64,000 nucleotides of DNA from Crocinitomicaceae bacterium. Lineage in GTDB: Bacteria > Bacteroidota > Bacteroidia > Flavobacteriales_D > Crocinitomicaceae. Both the position numbers and the translations under genes were made by a program. Below are positions 7,840 through 16,353 of this stretch, one piece after another. Positions within the stretch are counted from its first letter, which is position 1; every line of letters starts with the position of its first letter. The notes under the pieces are model-generated. The model did not search any database, was not told the origin of the DNA, and saw nothing but the letters and a program-made list of their open reading frames with translations. The stretch lies in NCBI GenBank assembly GCA_024643365.1, contig JAHENC010000020.1, forward strand, positions 155,930 to 219,929. Direction: 5' to 3'.

Positions 7840-10308
7840 TTAATGGTAGAGAAAAGAAAAATCTGCAACCGACGGAACACCCCCTTCATACAAGATGCGA
7901 ATGAGGTGCTCACCTGGTAGTAAGTGAACAAAATTACGATCGAAGGAAATTCCTGTTTTTGACGAAAAAAGCCAAAAATCTGCACAAAACGCACTGTTTT
8001 TCACCAAAATCTCAGCCGTTTTGTTCAATTCATCGACATTTTTGATGGCGAGGTCAATTTGAACAGACCGTTTTTTAGGTGAAGGACCTATTAAAAAATC
8101 ACGGGTAATTCCATTGGATAATTCAACGCGAACTAATTGTTCATGCTTCGGTATGACACTCCAAATCAATTTATTTTCTTGATAACTAAGCGTTTTTTCA
8201 CCTGTTACCGACAATGGTATCAATCCACGTTCACCCCAACTCAAATTGTAAATCAGAATCTTACATCCCAAAACTTGGTTGTCCATGACATCAGACTTCA
8301 CATAAAGTTGCACTTCACCTTTATCCGTAGTTTTTTGCAAAATCGCCACAGGTTGATAGTCATCGCGCATCGCATAATGCAAGGCTTTCCAATTTCCATG
8401 GTAATCAATACTTGACCAGGTCGGTGCAGGCCAACAGTCGTTTAATTGCCAGTACAAGGTTCCCATGCAACGCGGCGCATCCAAACGATGTCCAGAAACA
8501 GCACTAGAAACAGCGTATCGTTGCGTCAATTGGGAGAAATAGACAAACTGTTCAAAATCCTTGCTTTTCCCGAACAATAAATTCGCATGCTTTTGAATCA
8601 TTCCATTTCCCACGTAGCTTTTTTGGTGGTGCTTCATCACCTGACTGGACAAATTCCAATCGGAACGTTCGGAAAAAGATTTCAAGGTGGCAAATTCAGG
8701 GAAACTTTGGAATCCATATTCAGCATTGAAACGTCCAATTTTTTCAGCAAAGTGAGACATCGGGTCTTTTCCGTGCCAAACACCCCAATAATGTTGAGAT
8801 CCATGGTTATAGAAATCGTCATTACCCCAATTACTGAGTGGAGATGTGTGGATGTAACTTGTGTTTGTCCAATTGGAAACGATTTTCGGCGCCAAGCCTT
8901 TAAATAAGGCATTGTAGGCATTCAAGATGGTTTGTTGTTCGTCAACTGACAAATGGTATTGACTTTGAAATCCCCAATTTTTCCAAGCGACATCGACTTC
9001 GTTGTTTCCGTTAAACAATACCACGGATGGATGTGCGGAAATACGAGGAATCTGGAAATTGAACTCCGCTTCCACCGTTTTTAAAAACGCTTCGTCTCCT
9101 GGATACATTGCGCAGGCAAACATAAAATCCTGCCATACCATGATTCCTTTTTCGTCACATGCACGGAAAAAAGCCTCTTCTGGATAAAATCCACCGCCCC
9201 AAACGCGAACCATGTTGAAGTTTGCCTTGGACATTTGTTCGACCTGATTGATCCAATCTTCGTCGCTAATTGATGCAGGAAAAACAGAAGGCGGAATAAA
9301 GTCAGCTCCTTTACAGAAGACCGGAAGTCCGTTTACCTGAAATTCATACGATGTCCCCCATTCGTCTTTCTTTTGAACCAATTCAGCTGTTCGTATTCCA
9401 AATTGAAGTGGTTTCTCATCCACCATTTTTCCATTAACATATAATCGAAGTGTATCACGGTAAAGATTTGGCTCACTGATTCCAGCTGGCCACCACAATT
9501 GTGGATTGTATTGAATCACATCAGCTTCTAAATGACCCGTTGTGACATTCTTTTTCACCGCTAGTTCACCGTACAAGGTCGAAACAAGTTGAAAGGTTGA
9601 TTGATCATTTGCAACATCCAAGACGTATTTGAGGCGCGCGAAAAGTTCTTCCTTCGGTATGGACACTGTTTGAACAGTAAGTCCTTGAATTTCATTCTCC
9701 TTCGCAATTCGTACTTCCACTGGTTTTGCAAATCCAATGGTATTCATGCGGAGTGCCCAGTCCCAACCGAATTGGTATTGTGGTTTGCGTGAGAGCGGCG
9801 CTACTTTCCAGTTGGAAGGATCATTCGGCGCTGGATAATGGAAATCTTCCGTTTCATAGCGTACTTTGTGATATAAGGTCGGCGGAGTAAAAACGACACG
9901 AATGTCATTGTAACCACACTGTAAATTGGATTTAATTCTAAAGGTAAAAGGATGAAAGAAATTATCTGTTTTTCCCGCTAATTTCCCATTGACATATACC
10001 GCTGCGTAGGTATCCACATTTGGAAAGTACAGTTCGATTTCCTTCGCTAGAAATTGAGCTTCTGTAAGGTAAAACCTAGATTGAAACTCCCATTCATATT
10101 CCTCTATCCATTGGTAAAGCTCTTCGTTTTTACCAAAAAATGGATCAGGCAATTCTCCTGAGTGAAGGAGTGCTTCTTGAATACTTCCCTTTTCGCCGAA
10201 TGATTTCCACTCGTTTGTTTTTGGGTTTTTGTATGTCCAATTGAGAACGGTTTGACCATTAACAAGACCGAGCATGCTACAAAAAATGAACGTGATCCAT
10301 TTTCTCAT
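7840..10308 (-). CDS. Exported beta-mannosidase, glycoside hydrolase family 2
   Basis: An 822-residue GH2 enzyme with an N-terminal signal peptide (about residues 1-18), expected to release terminal beta-mannose outside the cytoplasm. The order is sugar-binding jelly roll (about 20-190, with FGWDWALRMNT typical of beta-mannosidases), immunoglobulin-like domain (about 195-305), TIM barrel (about 310-640) and C-terminal beta domains. The acid/base glutamate lies in FNGNNEVDVAW (about residue 433) and the nucleophile probably in FNAEYGFQSFPE (about residue 530). Its ATG overlaps the stop of the preceding glycosylasparaginase gene by one base (TAATG), so the two are translationally coupled. Together they fit trimming of the Man-GlcNAc-Asn core of N-glycans. 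Confidence 0.9.
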   Translation of the reverse strand: MRKWITFIFCSMLGLVNGQTVLNWTYKNPKTNEWKSFGEKGSIQEALLHSGELPDPFFGKNEELYQWIEEYEWEFQSRFYLTEAQFLAKEIELYFPNVDTYAAVYVNGKLAGKTDNFFHPFTFRIKSNLQCGYNDIRVVFTPPTLYHKVRYETEDFHYPAPNDPSNWKVAPLSRKPQYQFGWDWALRMNTIGFAKPVEVRIAKENEIQGLTVQTVSIPKEELFARLKYVLDVANDQSTFQLVSTLYGELAVKKNVTTGHLEADVIQYNPQLWWPAGISEPNLYRDTLRLYVNGKMVDEKPLQFGIRTAELVQKKDEWGTSYEFQVNGLPVFCKGADFIPPSVFPASISDEDWINQVEQMSKANFNMVRVWGGGFYPEEAFFRACDEKGIMVWQDFMFACAMYPGDEAFLKTVEAEFNFQIPRISAHPSVVLFNGNNEVDVAWKNWGFQSQYHLSVDEQQTILNAYNALFKGLAPKIVSNWTNTSYIHTSPLSNWGNDDFYNHGSQHYWGVWHGKDPMSHFAEKIGRFNAEYGFQSFPEFATLKSFSERSDWNLSSQVMKHHQKSYVGNGMIQKHANLLFGKSKDFEQFVYFSQLTQRYAVSSAVSGHRLDAPRCMGTLYWQLNDCWPAPTWSSIDYHGNWKALHYAMRDDYQPVAILQKTTDKGEVQLYVKSDVMDNQVLGCKILIYNLSWGERGLIPLSVTGEKTLSYQENKLIWSVIPKHEQLVRVELSNGITRDFLIGPSPKKRSVQIDLAIKNVDELNKTAEILVKNSAFCADFWLFSSKTGISFDRNFVHLLPGEHLIRILYEGGVPSVADFSFLYH

Positions 10309-11297
10309 TACCAGTTTCGATCAAAGGTTGCATCGACCATTTTCTCTTCTTCCATGGTTCTCAAGGCAAAGTTGAATCCAGCATAAATGGAATAAGCACC
10401 GTAATTTCCGTCCTTATCCAAGGCAATAAATCCACATTGTAAACCTGTCAAGTCATCATGTTTTTTGATGATGCGCATACACGCTTCCTTGCACGCATCG
10501 TATGGAGAATAGCCGTGACGCATCAACTCTACCACCGTGTGACTTCCAGCAACGCGAATAATCGCTTCACCAAGTCCCGTTGAAGTTGCTGCACCTATTT
10601 CTTGATCGATAAACAAACCAGCGCCAATTATCGGAGAATCACCAACGCGTCCATGCATTTTGTACGCCCAGCCACTTGTTGTGCATGCGCCGCTCAAGTT
10701 TCCTTTCGCATCCATGGCAATCATTCCAATCGTATCATGGTTTTCGTGGTTAATTACTGGTTTTTTGAAAACATCCTTGTTTTCTTTTTTCCACTTTTCG
10801 TAGTCTTTTTTTACTTCCGGAATTGGCGTTTTGATGGTATCAAAACCATAATCTAGTGCAAATTGACGAGCACCATCTCCAACCAGCATCACGTGTTGCG
10901 TTTTTTCCATTACAGCACGTGCCACCGAAATCGGATGTGCAATTCCTTCTAAACAAGCAACTGAACCGCAGCGCGATTTCTCATCCATAATGCACGCATC
11001 AAGGGTTACGTGTCCGTCGCGATCTGGACGTCCACCAATACCTACACTTCGATTTGTAATATCTGATTCCGTCACACGAACACCTTTCTCAACAGCATCC
11101 AATGCAGAACCACCGTTTTTCAGGACTTCCCATGCTGCTTTGTTGGCATCGAGTCCATGAATCCAGGTAGAGAGTACGATTGGTCCTTTTACTTTACCAC
11201 TTGCTGAAGTCGCAACGACATTTGCTGCTTTCGCGGGCTCAATTAAACTGAGAATTCCAGTTGCAGCACCAAGTTTTAGGAAGTTTCTTCTTTTCAT
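10308..11297 (-). CDS. N4-(beta-N-acetylglucosaminyl)-L-asparaginase (glycosylasparaginase)
   Basis: A 329-residue Ntn-hydrolase precursor that should hydrolyse the GlcNAc-Asn amide bond of glycoprotein fragments. The N terminus (MKRRNFLKLGAATG) looks like a twin-arginine-type or ordinary signal peptide. The precursor would self-cleave before Thr189 in HDTIGM, the catalytic N-terminal threonine of the beta chain, with the substrate loop GRVGDSPIIGAG following at about residues 216-227. Length is as in bacterial glycosylasparaginases. The plain isoaspartyl-peptidase branch is a weaker alternative, disfavoured by HDTIGM and the conserved GGRPDRDG. It lies three bases behind mltG and is coupled to the beta-mannosidase gene. 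Confidence 0.88.
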   Translation of the reverse strand: MKRRNFLKLGAATGILSLIEPAKAANVVATSASGKVKGPIVLSTWIHGLDANKAAWEVLKNGGSALDAVEKGVRVTESDITNRSVGIGGRPDRDGHVTLDACIMDEKSRCGSVACLEGIAHPISVARAVMEKTQHVMLVGDGARQFALDYGFDTIKTPIPEVKKDYEKWKKENKDVFKKPVINHENHDTIGMIAMDAKGNLSGACTTSGWAYKMHGRVGDSPIIGAGLFIDQEIGAATSTGLGEAIIRVAGSHTVVELMRHGYSPYDACKEACMRIIKKHDDLTGLQCGFIALDKDGNYGAYSIYAGFNFALRTMEEEKMVDATFDRNW

Positions 11298-11300
11298 TTC

Positions 11301-12371
11301 TTAATTCTTTTTTCTTAGTTCCGCAGCCAACCAGGATTGAAACGCATCCGCATTGCGCATGTGCTCTGCTCCGGAAACAGCAAAATTATGTCTTCCCGAA
11401 TAATCTGGTTTTGCACACATGTAGATGTAATCTACGTCAGCACGATTCAATACAGCATCCACTACTTTTGGAGAAGGTAAGCAAATCGGTCCCGGAGGAA
11501 GTCCATTAATTTTATAGGTATTGTATGGACAATCGATGTTACGGTGAACTTCCAACAAGCGTTGAACACCTTTGAGTTGGTCACCCCAACAGAATTTGAA
11601 CGTTGGATCGGATTGTAAGCGAATTCCTTGGTTGACACGATTCAAATATAATCCAGCGATGATTGGCCATTCATCTGAATTCACCGATTGTTCTGAATAC
11701 ACCACACTAGCCAAAGTAACCGCCTGACTAGGAGAATCTAAACCAATTTTATTTAAACTATTTTTTCGCTCAGATGTCCAGAAGTTTTTAAATTCCTGAG
11801 CCATGCGATCAACGAACATTTCCTCGTTCGAATCCCAGTACATTTGGTAACTATCGGGAATAAATAAGGCAGGCAATTGCTCTACCGTAAAACCAAGTTT
11901 GGAAAGCGTTGAACCAGATTGTAAGAACGAAATGAGCTTTGCACTATCGACATCGATGCATTTGGATACTTTTCCAGCCATTTGATAAATGTCACGGCAA
12001 TTGTTAAACGTTACTTCCACTTCCACCTCTGCGTTGCCGTTTCCATTCGAATTCTTGGTAAATCCGTTCAATAATGTTCGGTAGTTTGTTCCAGGTGCTA
12101 CCAGGTACTTTCCAGAAGCTATTGTTTTATCAGTCAATTCTTTGTATTCACCTACTGAAATAAAAGATTTAACATCATCGATAATTTTTTCTTGTACCAA
12201 TTCCTCCGCTAATTCATTCAAATCCATGGAGCCACTGATGTAAAAAGCCTGTTCTTCTGTATTGATACTTTTGTGACTTCCCGCTAAATAAAGCAGTGCT
12301 TTCGGACCGACAACAATCAATCCAACGATGGCTAAAACGCCTCCAACAATGATTAATTTTCCTTTAGACAT
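11301..12371 (-). CDS. mltG: Endolytic murein transglycosylase
   Basis: MltG (YceG-like) is an inner-membrane lytic transglycosylase that cuts nascent peptidoglycan strands and helps set glycan length. The 356-residue protein has one N-terminal membrane segment (about residues 6-28), a LysM-like region, then the catalytic domain with the glutamate in ASVVYSEQ (Glu227) and the typical LQSDPTFKFCWG and YNTYKINGLPPGPICLPS stretches (about residues 263-320). It overlaps the preceding GNAT gene by 19 bases, indicating one operon. Confidence 0.93.
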   Translation of the reverse strand: MSKGKLIIVGGVLAIVGLIVVGPKALLYLAGSHKSINTEEQAFYISGSMDLNELAEELVQEKIIDDVKSFISVGEYKELTDKTIASGKYLVAPGTNYRTLLNGFTKNSNGNGNAEVEVEVTFNNCRDIYQMAGKVSKCIDVDSAKLISFLQSGSTLSKLGFTVEQLPALFIPDSYQMYWDSNEEMFVDRMAQEFKNFWTSERKNSLNKIGLDSPSQAVTLASVVYSEQSVNSDEWPIIAGLYLNRVNQGIRLQSDPTFKFCWGDQLKGVQRLLEVHRNIDCPYNTYKINGLPPGPICLPSPKVVDAVLNRADVDYIYMCAKPDYSGRHNFAVSGAEHMRNADAFQSWLAAELRKKN

Positions 12372-12877
12372 AACTGATAACTTATTTCATCTATTTCACT
12401 TCCTTTAAAGCGTAACCATCCTTTGCGGACGCCCACTTTTCTAAAATTCATACGCTCAAACAAGGCTACACTCGCTGGATTATCACCATGAATGGAGCAT
12501 TGTAAATTTCTTAATTCCAAGTAATCTCGCGTGTATTTAATGAGCTCTTGTAACGCATCCATCGCAAATCCCTTACCTCGATCAGCATCCATGGCTATTA
12601 ATATCCCCACAGAAGCATAACCATGCTTGAAATTCACTTCATACAAATCAATTACACCTACCGAACGTTCTGATTCCTTTTCGATTATGACAAAACGAAG
12701 TTGTCCGGATTTTCGAAGATCTGCTTGATGCTCAATTAAAGCCATGATGTCAAACATGGAAAAAGGCACCTCGGTATTGGATACCTTCCAGTTTTCAGGA
12801 TTATTTTCCCACATATAAATTGTGGTCGCGTCAGATTTTTCCACCGCTCTCAAGTACACCTTTTCACCTACTAACAT
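12353..12877 (-). CDS. GNAT-family N-acetyltransferase (RimJ/RimL/SpeG-like)
   Basis: A 174-residue acetyl-CoA-dependent acetyltransferase. The start MLVGEKVYLRAVEKSD is typical of the RimJ/RimL branch. The acetyl-CoA-binding strand and loop are visible at DRGKGFAMDALQELIKY (about residues 98-114), followed by NPASVALFERMNFRKVG, the usual C-terminal motif. Target could be a ribosomal or other protein N terminus, or a polyamine; sequence alone does not tell. It lies between dapF (7-base overlap) and mltG (19-base overlap). Confidence 0.87.
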   Translation of the reverse strand: MLVGEKVYLRAVEKSDATTIYMWENNPENWKVSNTEVPFSMFDIMALIEHQADLRKSGQLRFVIIEKESERSVGVIDLYEVNFKHGYASVGILIAMDADRGKGFAMDALQELIKYTRDYLELRNLQCSIHGDNPASVALFERMNFRKVGVRKGWLRFKGSEIDEISYQLCLKEN

Positions 12878-13647
12878 CGTTCTATTTTTCCTTGATAAAC
12901 AAAAGTCGCTGGACCAATCAAAAAGATGTGTTGAAATCCATTAACATTTCTTTCCCAGGCCACTTCCAAGTTTCCGCCTTTCGTTCGGACCTTCACACGT
13001 TGACTAAGGGTTTCGGATTTCACAGCGTATACAAGTGCACATGCTGTGACACCCGTCCCGCAGGACAATGTTTCGTCCTCGACTCCACGTTCGTAAGTAG
13101 CTACTCTAATCCCATCATCTTCCACTGAAAGTAAGTTCACGTTAATGCCAACTTGGCTATATTTCTCTGAGTATCGAATGGATTTACCCAAAGCAACAAC
13201 GGTTTCAGCAGAATGATCAGAATTCATTGTGACATAATGTGGGGATCCGGTATTTAACACGAAGTCTTGACCATCGTTCTTGATTTCATGAACATCCTGC
13301 ATATGAATTTTCACCTCATCGCCACATTGTGCAGCGTGATGAAACCCATCAATTGCTTTAAACTGAACAGAGCGTGTATCAATCCCAAGACTTCCCGCGA
13401 AATGTACTGCACAACGCGCACCATTCCCACAGAATGACTGAGAACCATCCGCATTGAAATACACCATTTCAAAAGCTGAATCTGCAGATAACTGAATGAG
13501 GATTAGTCCATCAGCACCAATACCAAATCGCCTGTCACAATAATATTGAATGTCAGACTGAGACAAATTGTCACATTGTCCCTGACGATTATCAATTAAA
13601 ATAAAATCGTTCCCTGTTCCCTGATATTTCGAAAATTCAATCTGCAT
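12871..13647 (-). CDS. dapF: Diaminopimelate epimerase
   Basis: DapF interconverts LL- and meso-diaminopimelate, supplying lysine and peptidoglycan precursors in the cytoplasm. Both catalytic cysteines are present: Cys73 in SFCGNGARC and Cys196 in LSCGTGVTACA. The N terminus with KYQGTGNDFILID is typical, and 258 residues is normal. It heads the five-gene minus-strand run dapF-GNAT-mltG-asparaginase-mannosidase, preceded by its own promoter. Confidence 0.95.
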   Translation of the reverse strand: MQIEFSKYQGTGNDFILIDNRQGQCDNLSQSDIQYYCDRRFGIGADGLILIQLSADSAFEMVYFNADGSQSFCGNGARCAVHFAGSLGIDTRSVQFKAIDGFHHAAQCGDEVKIHMQDVHEIKNDGQDFVLNTGSPHYVTMNSDHSAETVVALGKSIRYSEKYSQVGINVNLLSVEDDGIRVATYERGVEDETLSCGTGVTACALVYAVKSETLSQRVKVRTKGGNLEVAWERNVNGFQHIFLIGPATFVYQGKIERC

Positions 13648-13657
13648 AAAGCTTGAA

Positions 13658-13684
13658 CAAAAGTATCGAATAAATCAATATCAA
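13658..13684 (-). promoter_or_regulatory. Promoter of the dapF operon
   Basis: On the minus strand TACTTTTG (13658-13665) matches TAnnTTTG exactly, with TTG at 13682-13684, a 16-base spacer that is slightly short. The box lies 10 bases before the dapF ATG. Confidence 0.5.
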
Positions 13685-13769
13685 TTCTTAACAAAATTTA
13701 ACATTTTTGAGGCAATTTTTGGAATACTATTTGCGTTTAGACAACGAACTATTTAAAAACTGTTTTATT

Positions 13770-15236
13770 ATGAATTTCTTAAGTTACTTTAAAATGTTAG
13801 GATTAGGCATACTTGGTGGAACCTTACCTCTAGCCACTTATGTCATTATAGAACATTCCTCCACAACACTTTCAGAACAAGTATTGGATGGAAATCGTTT
13901 CGCTCGTCAAGTTTCGATGAGTGGCGTTCCTCCAGGGGCAGACTTCACCGAAGCATCTGCCAACACGATTAACTCTGTCGTTCACATTACAACAAAAGTA
14001 GTTTCAACTACTTTCCAACGCGATCCATTTCAAGAGTTATTTTATGGTCCGGGAGCAGGTGGACGAGAATTCAAGCAATATGGTGCAAGTTCAGGTTCTG
14101 GAGTTATTGTATCCTCTGAAGGATATATTGTGACCAATAATCACGTGATCGAAAACGCCAGTGAAATTGAGGTTATTTTAAACGATAATTCAAAATACAC
14201 AGCAAAAGTCATTGGAACAGATCCAGCGACGGATATTGCGGTTCTTAAAATAGAAGGATCCGGCTTCACACCCATTCCACTTGGAAATAGTGACGACTTA
14301 AAAATTGGCGAATGGGTACTTGCGGTTGGAAATCCATTTAATTTAACTTCAACCGTTACAGCGGGAATTGTATCCGCAAAAGCAAGAAACATCAATTTAT
14401 TGAGTGAGCGAAATGGGCAGGATATTGTTCCTATTGAATCTTTCATCCAAACCGACGCGGCAGTAAATCCAGGAAACAGTGGTGGTGCATTGGTCAACAC
14501 GCAAGGACAATTGGTCGGAATCAATACAGCGATCGCTTCTCAAACAGGTAGCTATAGTGGCTATTCCTTTGCCGTTCCCGTAAACCTTGTGCACAAAGTC
14601 ATGAGCGACTTAATTGATTATGGAATTGTACAACGCGGTTATTTAGGTGTTCAAATATCTGATGTTTCACAAGAAATCAAGGAGAAAAACAAGTTACCTA
14701 ACTTAAAAGGAGTTTTCTTGGCAAAAGTGATTGAAGATGGAAGTGCCGATAAAGCAGGGTTAAAAGATGGTGATGTCATCTTGAAAATCGGAAGCAAAGA
14801 GGTGAATTCTGTTTCCTCTTTACAAGAAGAAATTGGAAAACGTCGACCAGGTGACAAAGTTTCACTCACTGTGCGTAAAAAAGATGGAGAAGAAGTGATC
14901 CGCGAGCTGGTTTTACGTAACAAAGAGGGGGAGACCGCGTTGATGTCCAAGGAAGAAATCAACAAAAGTCAAGCACTTGGAGCCATTTTTACCGAAATGA
15001 CCGACAAGGAGAAAAAAGAGTTAAATATTGCTTACGGAGTAAAAGTGAAATCCATCGGCGCTGGTAAATTAAAAGCCATCGGATTGATGGAAGGAGATGT
15101 TATCTTAAAAGTGAACAATGAACCAATCGAAACCATCGAAGAATTGAGCGGGAAATTAAGTGGCGTGAATCGAGGTGTCCTTCTTGAAATCATGACGGAG
15201 AGCGGGAAACGAGAATATAAAGGCTTGGGATTATAG
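13770..15236 (+). CDS. htrA: HtrA/DegP-type periplasmic serine protease with PDZ domains
   Basis: A 488-residue envelope protease/chaperone of the S1C family that degrades misfolded exported proteins. An N-terminal hydrophobic anchor or signal (about residues 5-27) precedes a trypsin-like domain whose triad is His125 (TNNHVIENA), Asp155 (ATDIAVLKIE) and Ser237 (NPGNSGGALVN). Two PDZ domains follow, at about residues 285-385 and 405-488. An in-frame TTG codon 21 residues upstream exists, but the ATG at 13770 gives a standard signal. It diverges from dapF and precedes the sigma factor gene with a 158-base gap. Confidence 0.93.
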   Translation: MNFLSYFKMLGLGILGGTLPLATYVIIEHSSTTLSEQVLDGNRFARQVSMSGVPPGADFTEASANTINSVVHITTKVVSTTFQRDPFQELFYGPGAGGREFKQYGASSGSGVIVSSEGYIVTNNHVIENASEIEVILNDNSKYTAKVIGTDPATDIAVLKIEGSGFTPIPLGNSDDLKIGEWVLAVGNPFNLTSTVTAGIVSAKARNINLLSERNGQDIVPIESFIQTDAAVNPGNSGGALVNTQGQLVGINTAIASQTGSYSGYSFAVPVNLVHKVMSDLIDYGIVQRGYLGVQISDVSQEIKEKNKLPNLKGVFLAKVIEDGSADKAGLKDGDVILKIGSKEVNSVSSLQEEIGKRRPGDKVSLTVRKKDGEEVIRELVLRNKEGETALMSKEEINKSQALGAIFTEMTDKEKKELNIAYGVKVKSIGAGKLKAIGLMEGDVILKVNNEPIETIEELSGKLSGVNRGVLLEIMTESGKREYKGLGL

Positions 15237-15394
15237 GCAAAAAAGGGCTTCGAAATCAGGGTTAAGAACTCGTTGATAAAAGTTAATAAAATGTGGAAAC
15301 TAAATTTTTTCAATCCCAATTTTTGGCGTTACTTTGCTTCCAACTACGATAGAATAGATAGAGAATTAACAAATAATTAGAGATATTCAGAAGC

Positions 15395-16261
15395 ATGAGA
15401 CAGCTCAAAATCACCAAATCGATAACAAACAGAGAGAGTCAGTCTTTAGATAAATATCTACAGGATATTGGTCGTGAAGAACTGATCACAGCAGAGGAAG
15501 AAGTAGAATTAGCCAGAAAGATAAAAGCCGGTGATCAAAAAGCTTTAGAGAAACTGACAAGAGCGAATTTACGTTTTGTCGTTTCTGTAGCAAAGCAATA
15601 TCAAAATCAAGGTTTAACGCTTCCTGACTTAATCAACGAAGGAAACCTAGGATTAATCAAAGCAGCACAGAAATTTGATGAAACTCGTGGATTCAAATTT
15701 ATCTCATACGCCGTTTGGTGGATTCGTCAATCAATCTTGCAAGCATTAGCTGAACAAGCACGTATTGTACGCTTACCATTGAACCAAGTTGGATCTTTGA
15801 ATAAAATCAACAAGGCATTTTCTAGACTTGAGCAAGAATTCGAACGTCCACCTTCAGCAGAAGAATTAGCTGAAGCATTGGAAGTTCCTGAAGACAAAAT
15901 CAAGGAAAGTTTAAATGTATCTGGACGTCACGTATCTATGGATGCACCATTATCTTCAAACGAAGATGGAGGAACATTGATGGATGTCATGGCAAACACA
16001 GACGCCCCTCGAACTGACCAAGCTTTAATGGCAGAATCACTTCAAAAAGAAATTGAGCGTTCACTGAGTACACTAACAGATAAAGAACGTGAGATTATTC
16101 GTTTATTCTTCGGAATCGGTATGAATCACGGTTTAACGTTAGAAGAAATCGGAGCGAAATTCAATTTGACACGTGAGCGTGTTCGTCAAATTAAAGAAAA
16201 AGCGATTCGACGACTGCGACACACATCTCGAAACAAATTACTGAAGTCCTACTTAGGATAA
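15395..16261 (+). CDS. rpoD: Primary RNA polymerase sigma factor (sigma-70, group 1)
   Basis: At 288 residues this is the short housekeeping sigma typical of Bacteroidota, lacking the long region 1.1. Region 1.2 ([12 protein letters not shown]), region 2 (about residues 57-127; core-binding [14 protein letters not shown] and -10-recognising [13 protein letters not shown]), region 3, and region 4 with the helix-turn-helix [24 protein letters not shown] (split here as [10 protein letters not shown] and [13 protein letters not shown], about residues 247-271) are all intact. It would read the TAnnTTTG promoters found across this window. It is followed by a strong terminator, so it is transcribed alone or with upstream readthrough. 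Confidence 0.95.
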   Translation: MRQLKITKSITNRESQSLDKYLQDIGREELITAEEEVELARKIKAGDQKALEKLTRANLRFVVSVAKQYQNQGLTLPDLINEGNLGLIKAAQKFDETRGFKFISYAVWWIRQSILQALAEQARIVRLPLNQVGSLNKINKAFSRLEQEFERPPSAEELAEALEVPEDKIKESLNVSGRHVSMDAPLSSNEDGGTLMDVMANTDAPRTDQALMAESLQKEIERSLSTLTDKEREIIRLFFGIGMNHGLTLEEIGAKFNLTRERVRQIKEKAIRRLRHTSRNKLLKSYLG

Positions 16262-16268
16262 ACATTGT

Positions 16269-16302
16269 AAGGCTGTCTGCGAAAGTGGACAGCCTTTTTT
16301 TC
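16269..16302 (+). terminator. Terminator of the sigma factor gene
   Basis: The stem AAGGCTGTC/GACAGCCTT (16269-16277 with 16288-16296) can extend through wobble pairs to a GAAA tetraloop and is followed by a run of eight T including the stem end. It begins seven bases after the stop codon. Confidence 0.9.
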
Positions 16303-16353
16303 TTCCCTATTTTTTTAGAATCAACAATCAATCAACACATAAACAAAAAAAGA

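Noticed and set aside
15329..15336. TTACTTTG as -7 box of the sigma factor gene
   Set aside because: One base off the consensus (second position) and no -33 TTG at proper distance; too weak to list as a feature.
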